DNA of 64,000 bases from Saprospiraceae bacterium (GTDB lineage Bacteria; Bacteroidota; Bacteroidia; Chitinophagales; Saprospiraceae): contig JADKBV010000011.1 of NCBI GenBank assembly GCA_016714895.1, positions 868,001 through 932,000 on the forward strand, read 5' to 3'. The notes under the pieces were generated by a model, which searched no databases, was not told the origin of the DNA, and worked only from the letters and a program-made list of their open reading frames with translations. Positions within the stretch are counted from its first letter, which is position 1. Each line of letters opens with the position of its first letter. Positions 45,786 to 54,802 of the stretch are shown here, piece by piece. Both the position numbers and the translations under genes were made by a program.

Positions 45786-46100
45786 TATATCAGAAAATTC
45801 TTTTGTACTGTTTCCGGAAAAACCGATTGACAATAGCCAAAAATTTTATGTAAAATAATTATGTTTAGTGCTCCGTCAAAAAGTTTTGAAATACATATAC
45901 AGTTCATATCAATTTTTACAGTCAGCATCACTATATGAAATAATTATCTTTAAAAAACAACTTCCAATATTTTTTCCAAAATACCTCTCATTTCCAGAAT
46001 ATGGAATCTAAAACACTTTTTATAATTTATAAAGAATAGAATATCAGTAATTTATATTTTGGCACTGCTTTGGTATTTACTAAATTAAATATTAATTAAT
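45786..46100 (+). promoter_or_regulatory. Control region of the last EPS unit: activator site copy 3 and sigma-54-like promoter
   Basis: There is no gene in 315 bp. TTCCAG-AAT-ATGGAA (45992-46006, centre 45999) is the third palindrome, with one mismatch. TGGCACTGCTTTGGTA (46060-46075) has a perfect TGGCAC -24 half and GT at -12. The spacing is 62 bp from palindrome centre to GG and 40 bp from GG to the ATG at 46101, nearly identical to copies 1 and 2. Confidence 0.65.
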
Positions 46101-47291
46101 ATGTCTAAAATAAAAAAAATAGCCATTATTGGTACAGTAGGAGTTCCTGCTAATTACGGGGGATTCGAAACCCTCGCAGAACAGCTCATTGAAGAACTCG
46201 GGCAGCATCATCATATTACGGTGTATTGTTCTGGCAAAAAATATCCGAAAAAAGACCGCAAACAAATATATAAAGGAGCAGAGCTCAAATACCTTCCTTT
46301 GGATGCTAATGGTATTCAAAGTATCCCATATGATACCCTTTCCATTATTCATTCATTATTTTATGCTGACGTACTTTTGATTCTCGGCGTCGCAGGAGCA
46401 TGGATATTACCTTTCGTACGATGGTTTACCAATAAAAAAATCATCATTTCCATTGACGGCATTGAATGGAAAAGAGATAAGTGGAATTTTTTAGCTAAGT
46501 GGTACCTTTTTTGGGCAGAAAGTCTTGCTGTCAAATATTCACATATCGATATTTCTGACAATGAAGCCATTCAGGACTATACAGCTGCACGTTACGGTTC
46601 GTTGAGTCGTATCATAGAATACGGTGCAGATCATACCATGAAAGTCCCTCTAAGTGAACAGACAATCAAAAAATATCCATTTCTTAACCGGCCTTATGCT
46701 TTTAAAGTATGCCGTATTGAACCTGAAAATAATGTTCACCTCATTCTTGAAGCTTTTGCTTCCACCGATAAAATGCCGCTGATCGTAGTAGGCAATTGGG
46801 ACAAAAGTCAATACGGTGCTGCACTCAAAAAAAAATACAGCCACCCGAATATCCATATCCTGGATCCTGTCTACGATCAGAAAAAACTTGATGAATTAAG
46901 AAGTAATGCTGCTCTTTACATGCATGGACATTCAGCAGGGGGAACCAATCCTTCACTTGTTGAAGCCATGTATCTCGGCCTGCCTGTTTTGGCAAATCAT
47001 GTTTCTTACAACAGAGTTACCACAGAAAACAAAGCATTATATTTTGACAGTAAGGATAATCTTATTTTACATATCAATAATTTATACACAGCAAAATTGA
47101 TTAAAATCGGAGACGAAATGAAAGAAATTGCACAACGAAGGTATACCTGGTCAAATATAGCAAAAAAATATTTTTTGCTTACTGAGGAAGTGTTGGTCAC
47201 TCAGCGAAAATCTCCTGTTTGGGCAGAAACAAGTACTGTGGCATATCAAAAACTTTTACAAAAAAACCTTGCACATTTAAAAACAAATTAA
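46101..47291 (+). CDS. DUF1972-type glycosyltransferase (rhamnosyltransferase-like)
   Basis: A 396-residue GT-B enzyme. The N-terminal domain IAIIGTVGVPANYGGFETLA is the DUF1972 signature. The C-terminal GT4 domain has CRIEPENNVHLILEAFA and HGHSAGGTNPSLVEAMYLGL. Relatives add rhamnose or similar first sugars in EPS synthesis. It has its own sigma-54-like promoter and is followed 13 nt later by the WecA-like gene, so the two probably start the glycan. Confidence 0.9.
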   Translation: MSKIKKIAIIGTVGVPANYGGFETLAEQLIEELGQHHHITVYCSGKKYPKKDRKQIYKGAELKYLPLDANGIQSIPYDTLSIIHSLFYADVLLILGVAGAWILPFVRWFTNKKIIISIDGIEWKRDKWNFLAKWYLFWAESLAVKYSHIDISDNEAIQDYTAARYGSLSRIIEYGADHTMKVPLSEQTIKKYPFLNRPYAFKVCRIEPENNVHLILEAFASTDKMPLIVVGNWDKSQYGAALKKKYSHPNIHILDPVYDQKKLDELRSNAALYMHGHSAGGTNPSLVEAMYLGLPVLANHVSYNRVTTENKALYFDSKDNLILHINNLYTAKLIKIGDEMKEIAQRRYTWSNIAKKYFLLTEEVLVTQRKSPVWAETSTVAYQKLLQKNLAHLKTN

Positions 47292-47304
47292 ATATTTTTT
47301 AAAA

Positions 47305-48387
47305 ATGAATTTTTCTAATATCATCATTTTGTTGACCGCTTTTCTACTGACTTTATTATTTATTCCGGTATTGCGTAAAGCAGCTGTGTATTTTGGCCTG
47401 GTGGACAAACCTGGTCAAAGAAAAATTCATATCAAACCGATTCCTTTGGTTGGTGGTTTGGGGATATATTTTGCAGTTACTTTAACCCTCGCATTTATAT
47501 GGCCTGTTCATGCTATAATTCTTAATTTTAAAAATCCTTTTATTGCCACCACCATTTTATTAATCATGGGTGTCATAGATGATCGTTTTGACCTGAATGC
47601 TCTGCTGAAATTATCTGTACAGTTATTGCTGGCGCATTATACTTTTATGCAGGGTATAAAAATCGAATCACTACACGGACTATTCGGTATTTTTGATTTA
47701 TCCGGTGATTTTCAGTATATTCTTACTATTATCATCATTGCCGGAGTAATCAATGCTTTTAATTTGATGGATGGTATCGATGGTTTAGCGGGAGGAATCG
47801 GTATAACAGGTTTTGGAATTTTTTCCTACCTTGCTGTGTTGACAAATCAAACACAATTACTACTGATTTTTATAGCCCTGACCGGCGCTTTGCTGGCCTT
47901 TTTATATTTTAATCTAAGTCAGAAACAAAAAATTTTTATGGGTGATGCCGGCTCAATGATGATAGGATATATTTTGGTTGTTTCCGGTATCAACCTACTT
48001 CAAAACGCCGGAACTTCCGGAGATTTATCCATTGCCGCTGCAATTGTGGTGAGCGTTTTGATGATTCCTGTATATGATGCGATCAGGGTGTTCAAAGGAA
48101 GAATGAAAAAAGGTAAAAGTCCGTTTTTTGCCGACAAATCTCATTTGCATCATCTATTATTATCATTAGGTTTTAGCCACAGATCGATTACGATTAATAT
48201 CCTGATTCTTATGTTTAGTCTTATTGTGATCGGTTACTTCTTTTTGATGAAAAACGGAATCACATGGTCTTTTTTTGTTACAATTATTATATTAATCATA
48301 GCTACCAATCTTTTACAATATTTTCAAAAGCTGAATCTCTGGAAATCGAGAATCAAAAAAATGGAAATTCATTCAGGACAATTTTAA
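47305..48387 (+). CDS. Undecaprenyl-phosphate sugar-1-phosphate transferase (WecA/TagO-like)
   Basis: A 360-residue polytopic enzyme with about 10-11 helices and the family motifs VDKPGQRKIHIKPIPLVGGL, the Asp-Asp site MGVIDDRFDL, NAFNLMDGIDGLAGG, MGDAGSMMIG and the cytoplasmic His loop HLHHLLLSLG. It transfers an N-acetylhexosamine-1-phosphate (commonly GlcNAc) to undecaprenyl phosphate, the first step of EPS repeat-unit assembly. It is the last gene of the EPS locus. Confidence 0.92.
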   Translation: MNFSNIIILLTAFLLTLLFIPVLRKAAVYFGLVDKPGQRKIHIKPIPLVGGLGIYFAVTLTLAFIWPVHAIILNFKNPFIATTILLIMGVIDDRFDLNALLKLSVQLLLAHYTFMQGIKIESLHGLFGIFDLSGDFQYILTIIIIAGVINAFNLMDGIDGLAGGIGITGFGIFSYLAVLTNQTQLLLIFIALTGALLAFLYFNLSQKQKIFMGDAGSMMIGYILVVSGINLLQNAGTSGDLSIAAAIVVSVLMIPVYDAIRVFKGRMKKGKSPFFADKSHLHHLLLSLGFSHRSITINILILMFSLIVIGYFFLMKNGITWSFFVTIIILIIATNLLQYFQKLNLWKSRIKKMEIHSGQF

Positions 48388-48506
48388 AATTTATTCATTT
48401 TTTTTATACTAAGAGCATATTTATTTTTTGAATAGCAAATCTTGCAGTTTAATAATCACCATGATTTTATTGTTTGTTATGACAACTTTAAATTTTTTTT
48501 ATATGT

Positions 48507-48605
48507 ACCCCATTTCCTTTAGTCTCCTCGTCGTCAACCACGCCATTAGTCAGCTACCAATCTGTAAAACAGATACATCAGTATTAAAGGTTGAAGTATG
48601 AATCG
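48507..48605 (-). pseudogene. Decayed fragment of an M20 amidohydrolase C-terminus
   Basis: About 100 nt here align with 50738-50835, the 3' end of the minus-strand M20 amidohydrolase gene, in the same orientation (shared blocks AGTCTCCTC, CGTCAACCACGCCAT, ATCTGTAA). Roughly three quarters of positions match by eye. Only the last 30-odd codons remain and stops or changes are present, so it is a dead duplicate, not a gene. The rest of the gap 48388-48776 holds nothing recognisable. Confidence 0.75.
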
Positions 48606-48776
48606 GTAAGGAGATGCCATTTATTTTTTAGATTGTTCAGAAATAAGATCATTGTTTACTTAATCAGAAATTTACTTTTACCTTTATGTCTTCTTACTTA
48701 TTTGTAGTTATACATTAAGGTTGAGAAACAATAAAAATGATGTAAACCGTATACATTCAACCAAAGCATAAAACAA

Positions 48777-50657
48777 ATGCAATATCAACACTCCAATTTT
48801 ATGCAAATAAATACTATTAACTTATTGGTTTTTTTATTGTGGTCAATACAATCTTTTGGACAAATAAAAACCAATGACAATAGTCTGATGAATGAAGACA
48901 GATATGTTGTAGCCGGAGAAGGAAAATATGACAAACTACCTTTAAACTTTTTGAACAAAAAACCTACCTATTCTTTTGAAGAAAAAACAATTCATTCTTC
49001 TCCTTTCAGTAAAATTTCAGTTGGTGATTTGGATAAAGATGGTATTCCTGAAATTTTGTGTTCAAATTATATACAAGGAGGTATACAATACCTGAAACTA
49101 ATCAATAATCAGTATGAAATGATACCTGTAGACACAATGGCAGATAAAGTATCAAAGATTTTTATAAGTGATATTAATGACGATCAACAGCAGGATATCA
49201 TTGCCATTGTGGATAAATCTATTGTTGGATACATCCTGAATAAAAAAACCGGTTTATGGATTTCTCACGAATTGGTCACCAGCCCGACATCAATAACTTC
49301 ATTGGCATTTGAGGATATCAATGAGGATAGTCTTCCGGATTTTATATATGGTGTAGCCCCTTTTTCAATGTATATAGCATTGAGCCGTAAATCACTTCAA
49401 TATAGAATATCACTTTTTGATTCAAAAGTTCATGTATTTGGAGATATGTGTATCAGAAAAGACAAAAATTCAACTGTCGAATTGATAATACCTGACTATA
49501 AAAGCGGCACCTTGTTTTTGGTAAAACTTTCTAAAAACGGGGATATCGCCAATAAATTGGTTATTGATCATGCATTTTCAGGTGTTTTTAGTTGTGCCTG
49601 GGCAGATTTTGACCACGATGGTTTTGATGATATAATGGCATCCTCTTTTAAAACAGGAAAGACAAAACTATACTCCTATATACATGACGATTATTATGCT
49701 TGTGAAGAAATATTGAAAAAAGGATATGAACCAACACAAATTTATCTTGCAGATTTTGATAATAACGGAAAAAATGAAATCGTTATCAACAATCAGAAAG
49801 ATAAACCTTTCATTATCACGAGCCATGGTTACCACCTCTATGATGTTGATCAAATTTTAATTTCAGCTGCTTCAGTATTTTCAGTTTGTGCCGACCTGGA
49901 TAATGATCGCGATCCGGATATATTATGTTGTACAAAAAAAGGTCTTTTAGCGTTGTACAACAGAAGTGACCGGGAAGGTCCAAATCTGGTTACAAATGTC
50001 AATAATAGCACTAAAAACAAAAATGCGGATTGTGAAATATCTTCTGTTCAATACAACCAATGGAATGGTATACACTGGCAAATGGACACAGTTTATACCG
50101 ACTATCTTGAATTGATGAAAAGTCATTCAATATATACTACTTTTACTGACACTTATCAAAACGGTAAATTAGTACAACGAAGGACTGGTAAAGTGATTGG
50201 CGAAAGGTATGTTACTGAGTCATATCATTACCATCCTACCATCCCATTGATTAAAATGATTTCAAAAGGTTCTTTGGCTTCAGACTCTACGATATACGAA
50301 CTCAGAGGAAATAAAGTAATCAAAGTAAGAGATTATCCAAAATTTTTTGAACCAACGACGGAAACTTTCAGGTATAAAAAAGACAGTGTCCTCGTTCATC
50401 ATAACCACAGAGATGACCATAGTTTTGTCGACGAAGTTATTGTGTTGGATTCTTTATATCTTAAAGATGCCTACATGTTTGGTATAACCATGTTTCATTC
50501 TGTGGACGGACTTCTCAAAATATCACCCCCTGACGATTATAATACTAAATATGACTATTTTTATGACGAATGTAATAACGTTAAACTTATTGTAGAAACC
50601 AACAAAGAAACCGGTATTGTGGAAAGGGTTCAAAAATTTGATATAAGATATGAGTAA
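48777..50657 (+). CDS. Secreted VCBS/FG-GAP-repeat protein
   Basis: A 626-residue protein with a signal peptide (hydrophobic about 14-27, ending QSFGQ). Residues about 70-400 contain repeated calcium-binding loops of the D-x-D-x-D-G type: DLDKDGIPEILC, DINDDQQQDIIA, DINEDSLPDFIY, DFDHDGFDDIMA, DFDNNGKNEIVI and DLDNDRDPDILC. These form an integrin-like beta-propeller. The C-terminal 220 residues look like a YD/RHS-type strand-rich region. Likely cell-surface or matrix binding. It lies between the EPS locus and a partly duplicated gene. Confidence 0.8.
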   Translation: MQYQHSNFMQINTINLLVFLLWSIQSFGQIKTNDNSLMNEDRYVVAGEGKYDKLPLNFLNKKPTYSFEEKTIHSSPFSKISVGDLDKDGIPEILCSNYIQGGIQYLKLINNQYEMIPVDTMADKVSKIFISDINDDQQQDIIAIVDKSIVGYILNKKTGLWISHELVTSPTSITSLAFEDINEDSLPDFIYGVAPFSMYIALSRKSLQYRISLFDSKVHVFGDMCIRKDKNSTVELIIPDYKSGTLFLVKLSKNGDIANKLVIDHAFSGVFSCAWADFDHDGFDDIMASSFKTGKTKLYSYIHDDYYACEEILKKGYEPTQIYLADFDNNGKNEIVINNQKDKPFIITSHGYHLYDVDQILISAASVFSVCADLDNDRDPDILCCTKKGLLALYNRSDREGPNLVTNVNNSTKNKNADCEISSVQYNQWNGIHWQMDTVYTDYLELMKSHSIYTTFTDTYQNGKLVQRRTGKVIGERYVTESYHYHPTIPLIKMISKGSLASDSTIYELRGNKVIKVRDYPKFFEPTTETFRYKKDSVLVHHNHRDDHSFVDEVIVLDSLYLKDAYMFGITMFHSVDGLLKISPPDDYNTKYDYFYDECNNVKLIVETNKETGIVERVQKFDIRYE

Positions 50658-50735
50658 AAATTATAGTGATATGATTCCAAATCATAGTTATATGCTGGGA
50701 TAGAACTTTTTGTATCAACCAAAATTTAGCAGGGT

Positions 50736-51941
50736 TTACCCCATTTCTTCCAGTCTCCTCATCGTCAACCACGCCATCAGTCCGCTACCTATCTGTAATG
50801 CAGATTCATCAATATCAAATGTCGGGGTATGAACCGGCGATGTTATACCTTTACTTTTATTTCCCGTACCCAAACGATAAAAAGTCACCGGTATATGTTG
50901 TGAAAAAAAAGAAAAATCTTCTGAAGTCATACGTAAAGGCAATTCTTCCACATTTTGACTTCCCAGATACATCTCAGCATCTTTGCGTGCACCTTCTGTC
51001 AGTGTCGGATGGTTGATCAGACAGGGATACCCGACTTCTATCCTTACCTCACATCTGCCTCCAAATGTTTTGGCGGTTTCCTCACAGATTTGGGTGATTT
51101 TTTGATGGGCTTTGGTCCGCCAGGTTTCGTCCATGGTACGAAAGGTTCCTTCGATTTTTATTTCATCCGGTATGACATTGGTAGCACCTCCGACGCTGTT
51201 GATTTTTCCGAAACTAAGCACTGTAGGAATAGCAGGATGTGCCATCCGCGATGTAATCTGTTGAAGATTGATCAATATCTGACTTGCCATCAATAACGTA
51301 TCAATATTGTCCTGTGGCATGGCAGCGTGGCCTCCTTTTCCTTTGACGGTAAGATAAACTTCATCAGCTGAAGCCATGTACAATCCTGATTTAAAACCAA
51401 CTTTACCGGCTTCCATAGACGGATAGACGTGTTGTGCCATAATGGCTTCAATGTTGTGTTTTTCCAATACCCCTTCCTGTATCATCATATTGGCTCCTCC
51501 GGGTAGTTTTTCTTCTCCGGGTTGAAACAATAAAACCACGTTTCCACTTATATCCTCTTTGAGTTTTTGTAAGATAATGGCCGCACCCAGCAGACAGGAA
51601 GAATGTACATCGTGACCACAGGCATGCATGATTCCTTGGTTTAAAGACTTGTAAGGTACTTCATTTTTTTCTTCGATAGGAAGCGCATCCATGTCTGCCC
51701 GCAAACCTATATTTTTGCCTGGTTTGCCACCTTTGATGGTAGCGACAATGCCGTAACCTGCCCATCCCGACGTATAAGGTATTCCATATTTTTCCAACAC
51801 AGAAATGATAAATGCGGAGGTTTCTTTTTCCATAAAAGACAACTCCGGAAAAGCATGTATATGGTGTCTGAATTGTCTGACTTCCTGAGATATTTCTGAG
51901 GACAAACTTTGGATTCGGGTCAACAAATGATTATTTTCCAT
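50736..51941 (-). CDS. M20 family amidohydrolase/carboxypeptidase
   Basis: A 401-residue zinc-dependent amidohydrolase of the N-acyl-amino acid/IAA-amino acid hydrolase group. Zinc-site motifs are GLRADMDALPIEE and MHACGHDVHSS, followed by FQPGEEKLPGGA and HVYPSMEAGKVG. No signal peptide is seen, so it is cytoplasmic. It hydrolyses N-acyl amino acids or similar amides. Its start overlaps the GT2 gene end by 11 nt. Its last ~33 codons have a decayed copy at 48507-48605. Confidence 0.92.
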   Translation of the reverse strand: MENNHLLTRIQSLSSEISQEVRQFRHHIHAFPELSFMEKETSAFIISVLEKYGIPYTSGWAGYGIVATIKGGKPGKNIGLRADMDALPIEEKNEVPYKSLNQGIMHACGHDVHSSCLLGAAIILQKLKEDISGNVVLLFQPGEEKLPGGANMMIQEGVLEKHNIEAIMAQHVYPSMEAGKVGFKSGLYMASADEVYLTVKGKGGHAAMPQDNIDTLLMASQILINLQQITSRMAHPAIPTVLSFGKINSVGGATNVIPDEIKIEGTFRTMDETWRTKAHQKITQICEETAKTFGGRCEVRIEVGYPCLINHPTLTEGARKDAEMYLGSQNVEELPLRMTSEDFSFFSQHIPVTFYRLGTGNKSKGITSPVHTPTFDIDESALQIGSGLMAWLTMRRLEEMG

Positions 51942-53874
51942 GGAGGTTGGTTATATTTGAAAAAACAAGGGCAAGGTCAGACCAGGGGCTGTACGATTTG
52001 GCGTATTCAAGATTCTTATCTTTAAAGTATCCGTCGTAAAAACGGATAGCTCTTTTTGCCATGGGAAACGGTATAACTCCTTTGGGTTGGTCAGGCAAAA
52101 AACGATAATCCGTTACGTCACCGCCATAACCTATCCACGTTTTTTTCTGAATCAAAACCAAAAATATATTGCGCAATACCTGTGTTCTTCCTACATTCAA
52201 CACAAAAACCAAAGGGAGCATTAAGATAAAAAAGCACGAAACCAATATGTCGGTGATCATTTTTGTTCGTCGCCAAAATCCATCTTCCAAAGGAAAATGA
52301 ATGTCGAGACTATACAGATTTTTGCCTGGTATTTTTTTGCCAATGATACCTAAACTTTCATCTCCGGCTATTTTGAAATCCACTTTTTTGGTCAGTTTTG
52401 TCATGTATTCCATAATATCCCTGATGGGCAGACCCGCACTGCTGAATATCAATTGATCCGCTTTCAGCTGACTTACGGTTTTGTCCAGATTCCGGATGTG
52501 GTTGGTGAAATAAGGATCATCAGTGTCTTCTCCCGGATTGATTACGTACACATCTCCGGTTTCTTTTGCATCAAAACCCATCATCATTTTGATTTTTTCA
52601 GCTTCGGTTTTTGCTGCGACAATCACCGTTGATAAAGATGGTTTTTCCGGTTTTTGAAAAGTTGACAGTAAAAATTCACTCAACAAAACGTACAAAAAGG
52701 TGCCAAGACTTCCTAACAGAATTAAAGCGCGGCTCGTTCTGAATTCAAGGGGTTCCAAAGCATACACCACCAAAATCAGAATCAGTCCTGTCAGTACAGC
52801 ATAACCCAGACGATATCTTTTTTTGTTTTTATCGTACCGACCGAAAAACCACAGACTCATCACCCACAAGGTCGTATACAAGATTATATTGACACCGATA
52901 GATGTACCCTGATAATAATCCGGATCTCCGAAATAAAAATAAGCCCAATATTTTTTAATCAGATACAACAGGCCGGATATCATGAGACCATCCACCAACA
53001 TTCTGACCAAAACACTAAAAAACTTGCCCACCAAACTTAAAACAGCCCTCATCTGGATGGCTACCAGAATAAACCATCGGAACATGTCGGATCTTTTGCC
53101 TGCATAATGTTTATTGACGTATAAAGACATTGCCCCGTAAAAGGTACGTACATATTGCAAAGAAGCTTTTTTGGTACTTTCTCCTTTGAAGTGAATAATG
53201 GTTGATTTTGGGAAATATACGATTTTATAACCTGCTTTGAGAATGCGGTAAGACAAGTCAATGTCTTCGCCATACATAAAAAATCTTTCGTCCAGATAAC
53301 CGGTTTTGTCCAATACTTCTTTGCGAATAAACATAAAAGCACCGCACAATACTTCAATATCGGCAATTTCATTTTCCGGAAGGTAGCCGAGATTATATCC
53401 GCTGAAAAGCCTTGATGAGGGAAAAAGTTTGGACAGATAGGTGAGTTTACAAAAGGAATTCCACAAATCCGGGATTTTGCGTTTTGATTCCGGCAGAAAA
53501 ACACCATTGCCGTCGATCATTCTCACACCTAAAGCCCCGGCTTCCTTTCTGTTTTCCATATATAAAAAACAATCAGCCAGCGTATTTTCTTCCAGAATGG
53601 TATCGGGATTCAATAACAAAATATATTTTGCCTGCAGCTGTTGGATAGCCTGATTGTTGGCTTTGGAAAAACCAACATTTTCTGTATTTTCAATAAGGCG
53701 AACTTCAGGAAAGTCTTTTTTTAAGAGGGGAATGGCTCCGTCAACCGAAGCATTGTCAACGACCCAAACTTCGGTTTTTAATTGCCCGATACGGGATTTT
53801 CGTATAGACTCCAGGCATTGAACCAAAAAATGTCTGACGTTGTAATTGACTATGACAATGCCTATATCAACCAT
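51931..53874 (-). CDS. GT2 glycosyltransferase fused to a membrane domain
   Basis: A 647-residue protein. Residues 1-260 are a GT-A family 2 domain: IGIVIVNYNVRHFLVQCLES, VVDNASVDG, NPDTILE and FMYGEDIDLSYRI. The next 250 residues contain several helices (about 270-400), an NAD-fold-like linker and a final part (ITDILVSCFFILMLPLVFVL, then KKTWIGYGG) reminiscent of polyprenyl sugar-phosphotransferases without their full catalytic set. It is probably an envelope glycan enzyme. The fusion is unusual to my eye, though related forms may exist in Bacteroidota. Confidence 0.8.
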   Translation of the reverse strand: MVDIGIVIVNYNVRHFLVQCLESIRKSRIGQLKTEVWVVDNASVDGAIPLLKKDFPEVRLIENTENVGFSKANNQAIQQLQAKYILLLNPDTILEENTLADCFLYMENRKEAGALGVRMIDGNGVFLPESKRKIPDLWNSFCKLTYLSKLFPSSRLFSGYNLGYLPENEIADIEVLCGAFMFIRKEVLDKTGYLDERFFMYGEDIDLSYRILKAGYKIVYFPKSTIIHFKGESTKKASLQYVRTFYGAMSLYVNKHYAGKRSDMFRWFILVAIQMRAVLSLVGKFFSVLVRMLVDGLMISGLLYLIKKYWAYFYFGDPDYYQGTSIGVNIILYTTLWVMSLWFFGRYDKNKKRYRLGYAVLTGLILILVVYALEPLEFRTSRALILLGSLGTFLYVLLSEFLLSTFQKPEKPSLSTVIVAAKTEAEKIKMMMGFDAKETGDVYVINPGEDTDDPYFTNHIRNLDKTVSQLKADQLIFSSAGLPIRDIMEYMTKLTKKVDFKIAGDESLGIIGKKIPGKNLYSLDIHFPLEDGFWRRTKMITDILVSCFFILMLPLVFVLNVGRTQVLRNIFLVLIQKKTWIGYGGDVTDYRFLPDQPKGVIPFPMAKRAIRFYDGYFKDKNLEYAKSYSPWSDLALVFSNITNLHGK

Positions 53875-53882
53875 AGGCCGGA

Positions 53883-54494
53883 CTATATTTCAGCGTGATA
53901 AGGAAGTCTTGCCATAATGGATCTGCCCAGTGTCAGTTCGTCGGCATACTCCAGTTCTCCTCCGAATGAAATTCCTCTGGCAATCACAGAAACCTTTACA
54001 GGAAGTTCTTTCAATAATTTTGAGATATAATAAATGGTGGTCTCACCTTCAATGGTCGGGCTGATGGCCATGATGATTTCTTCGATTTCCCGGTTTTTTA
54101 CTCTTTCGACCAAAGCATCAATGTTCAGGTCATGTGGACCCACACCTTCCAACGGAGATATAACACCCCCTAAAATATGGTATAATCCACTAAATTGTTG
54201 AGTTTCTTCAATCGCCATCACATCCCGGGTGGATTCGACTACACAAAGGATCTTTTGCCGGCGGCTTCCGTTTAAACAAATGCCGCAGGTATCGGTATCT
54301 GAAAGATTAAAACACGTTTTACACGTTTTAATTTCGTGATGTAATCGGGTTAAAGCCTTGGCAATGTTCAGTGATTTCTGATGTTTGTCCGAGGTCAGGT
54401 GTAGAGCCAACCGTAAAGCTGTTTTTTTACCTATTCCGGGTAAAGTTGATAAAGCCATCACGGCTTCTTCCAGGATTTTTGACGAAAACTGCAT
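53883..54494 (-). CDS. recR: Recombination protein RecR
   Basis: A 203-residue recombination mediator acting with RecF/RecO. I start at ATG 54494 (MQFSSKILEEAVMALSTLPG), since the frame's extra 10 residues are poor. It has the helix-hairpin-helix LPGIGKKTALRLALH, a four-Cys zinc finger (CKTCFNLSDTDTCGIC) and a Toprim domain (LCVVESTRDVMAIE, then LGGVISPLEGVGP). It lies 8 nt upstream of the GT2 gene on the minus strand. Confidence 0.96.
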   Translation of the reverse strand: MQFSSKILEEAVMALSTLPGIGKKTALRLALHLTSDKHQKSLNIAKALTRLHHEIKTCKTCFNLSDTDTCGICLNGSRRQKILCVVESTRDVMAIEETQQFSGLYHILGGVISPLEGVGPHDLNIDALVERVKNREIEEIIMAISPTIEGETTIYYISKLLKELPVKVSVIARGISFGGELEYADELTLGRSIMARLPYHAEI

Positions 54495-54802
54495 GTTGTA
54501 TAAAAATAACATGCAAAAATACATTTTTTTATAATATGTACAGGTGCAAGGGGCTTTTATAAAATGACAATTATACCTGTTTTGTCAAAAATAAGGCTTT
54601 GATAATACTATTATGGTCAAATCATTTTTATAAAACATTTGTTACTTTCCTTTTTGATCGGAAAAATTTGAAATTTGATAGATTTTATCAGCTTTTTTGT
54701 CAAAAAAATAGTTCTTATGTTGTCTTTATATCTTACCATTATATCCTCTTAACAAAAATCAGTCATTTAATATACACTTAAAATCAATCCAATCAAACGA
54801 AC
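54495..54802. other. Divergent intergenic region between recR and the outer-membrane barrel gene
   Basis: An AT-rich 308-bp gap. I see no gene and no convincing operator. It must hold promoters for both divergent genes. Confidence 0.4.
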
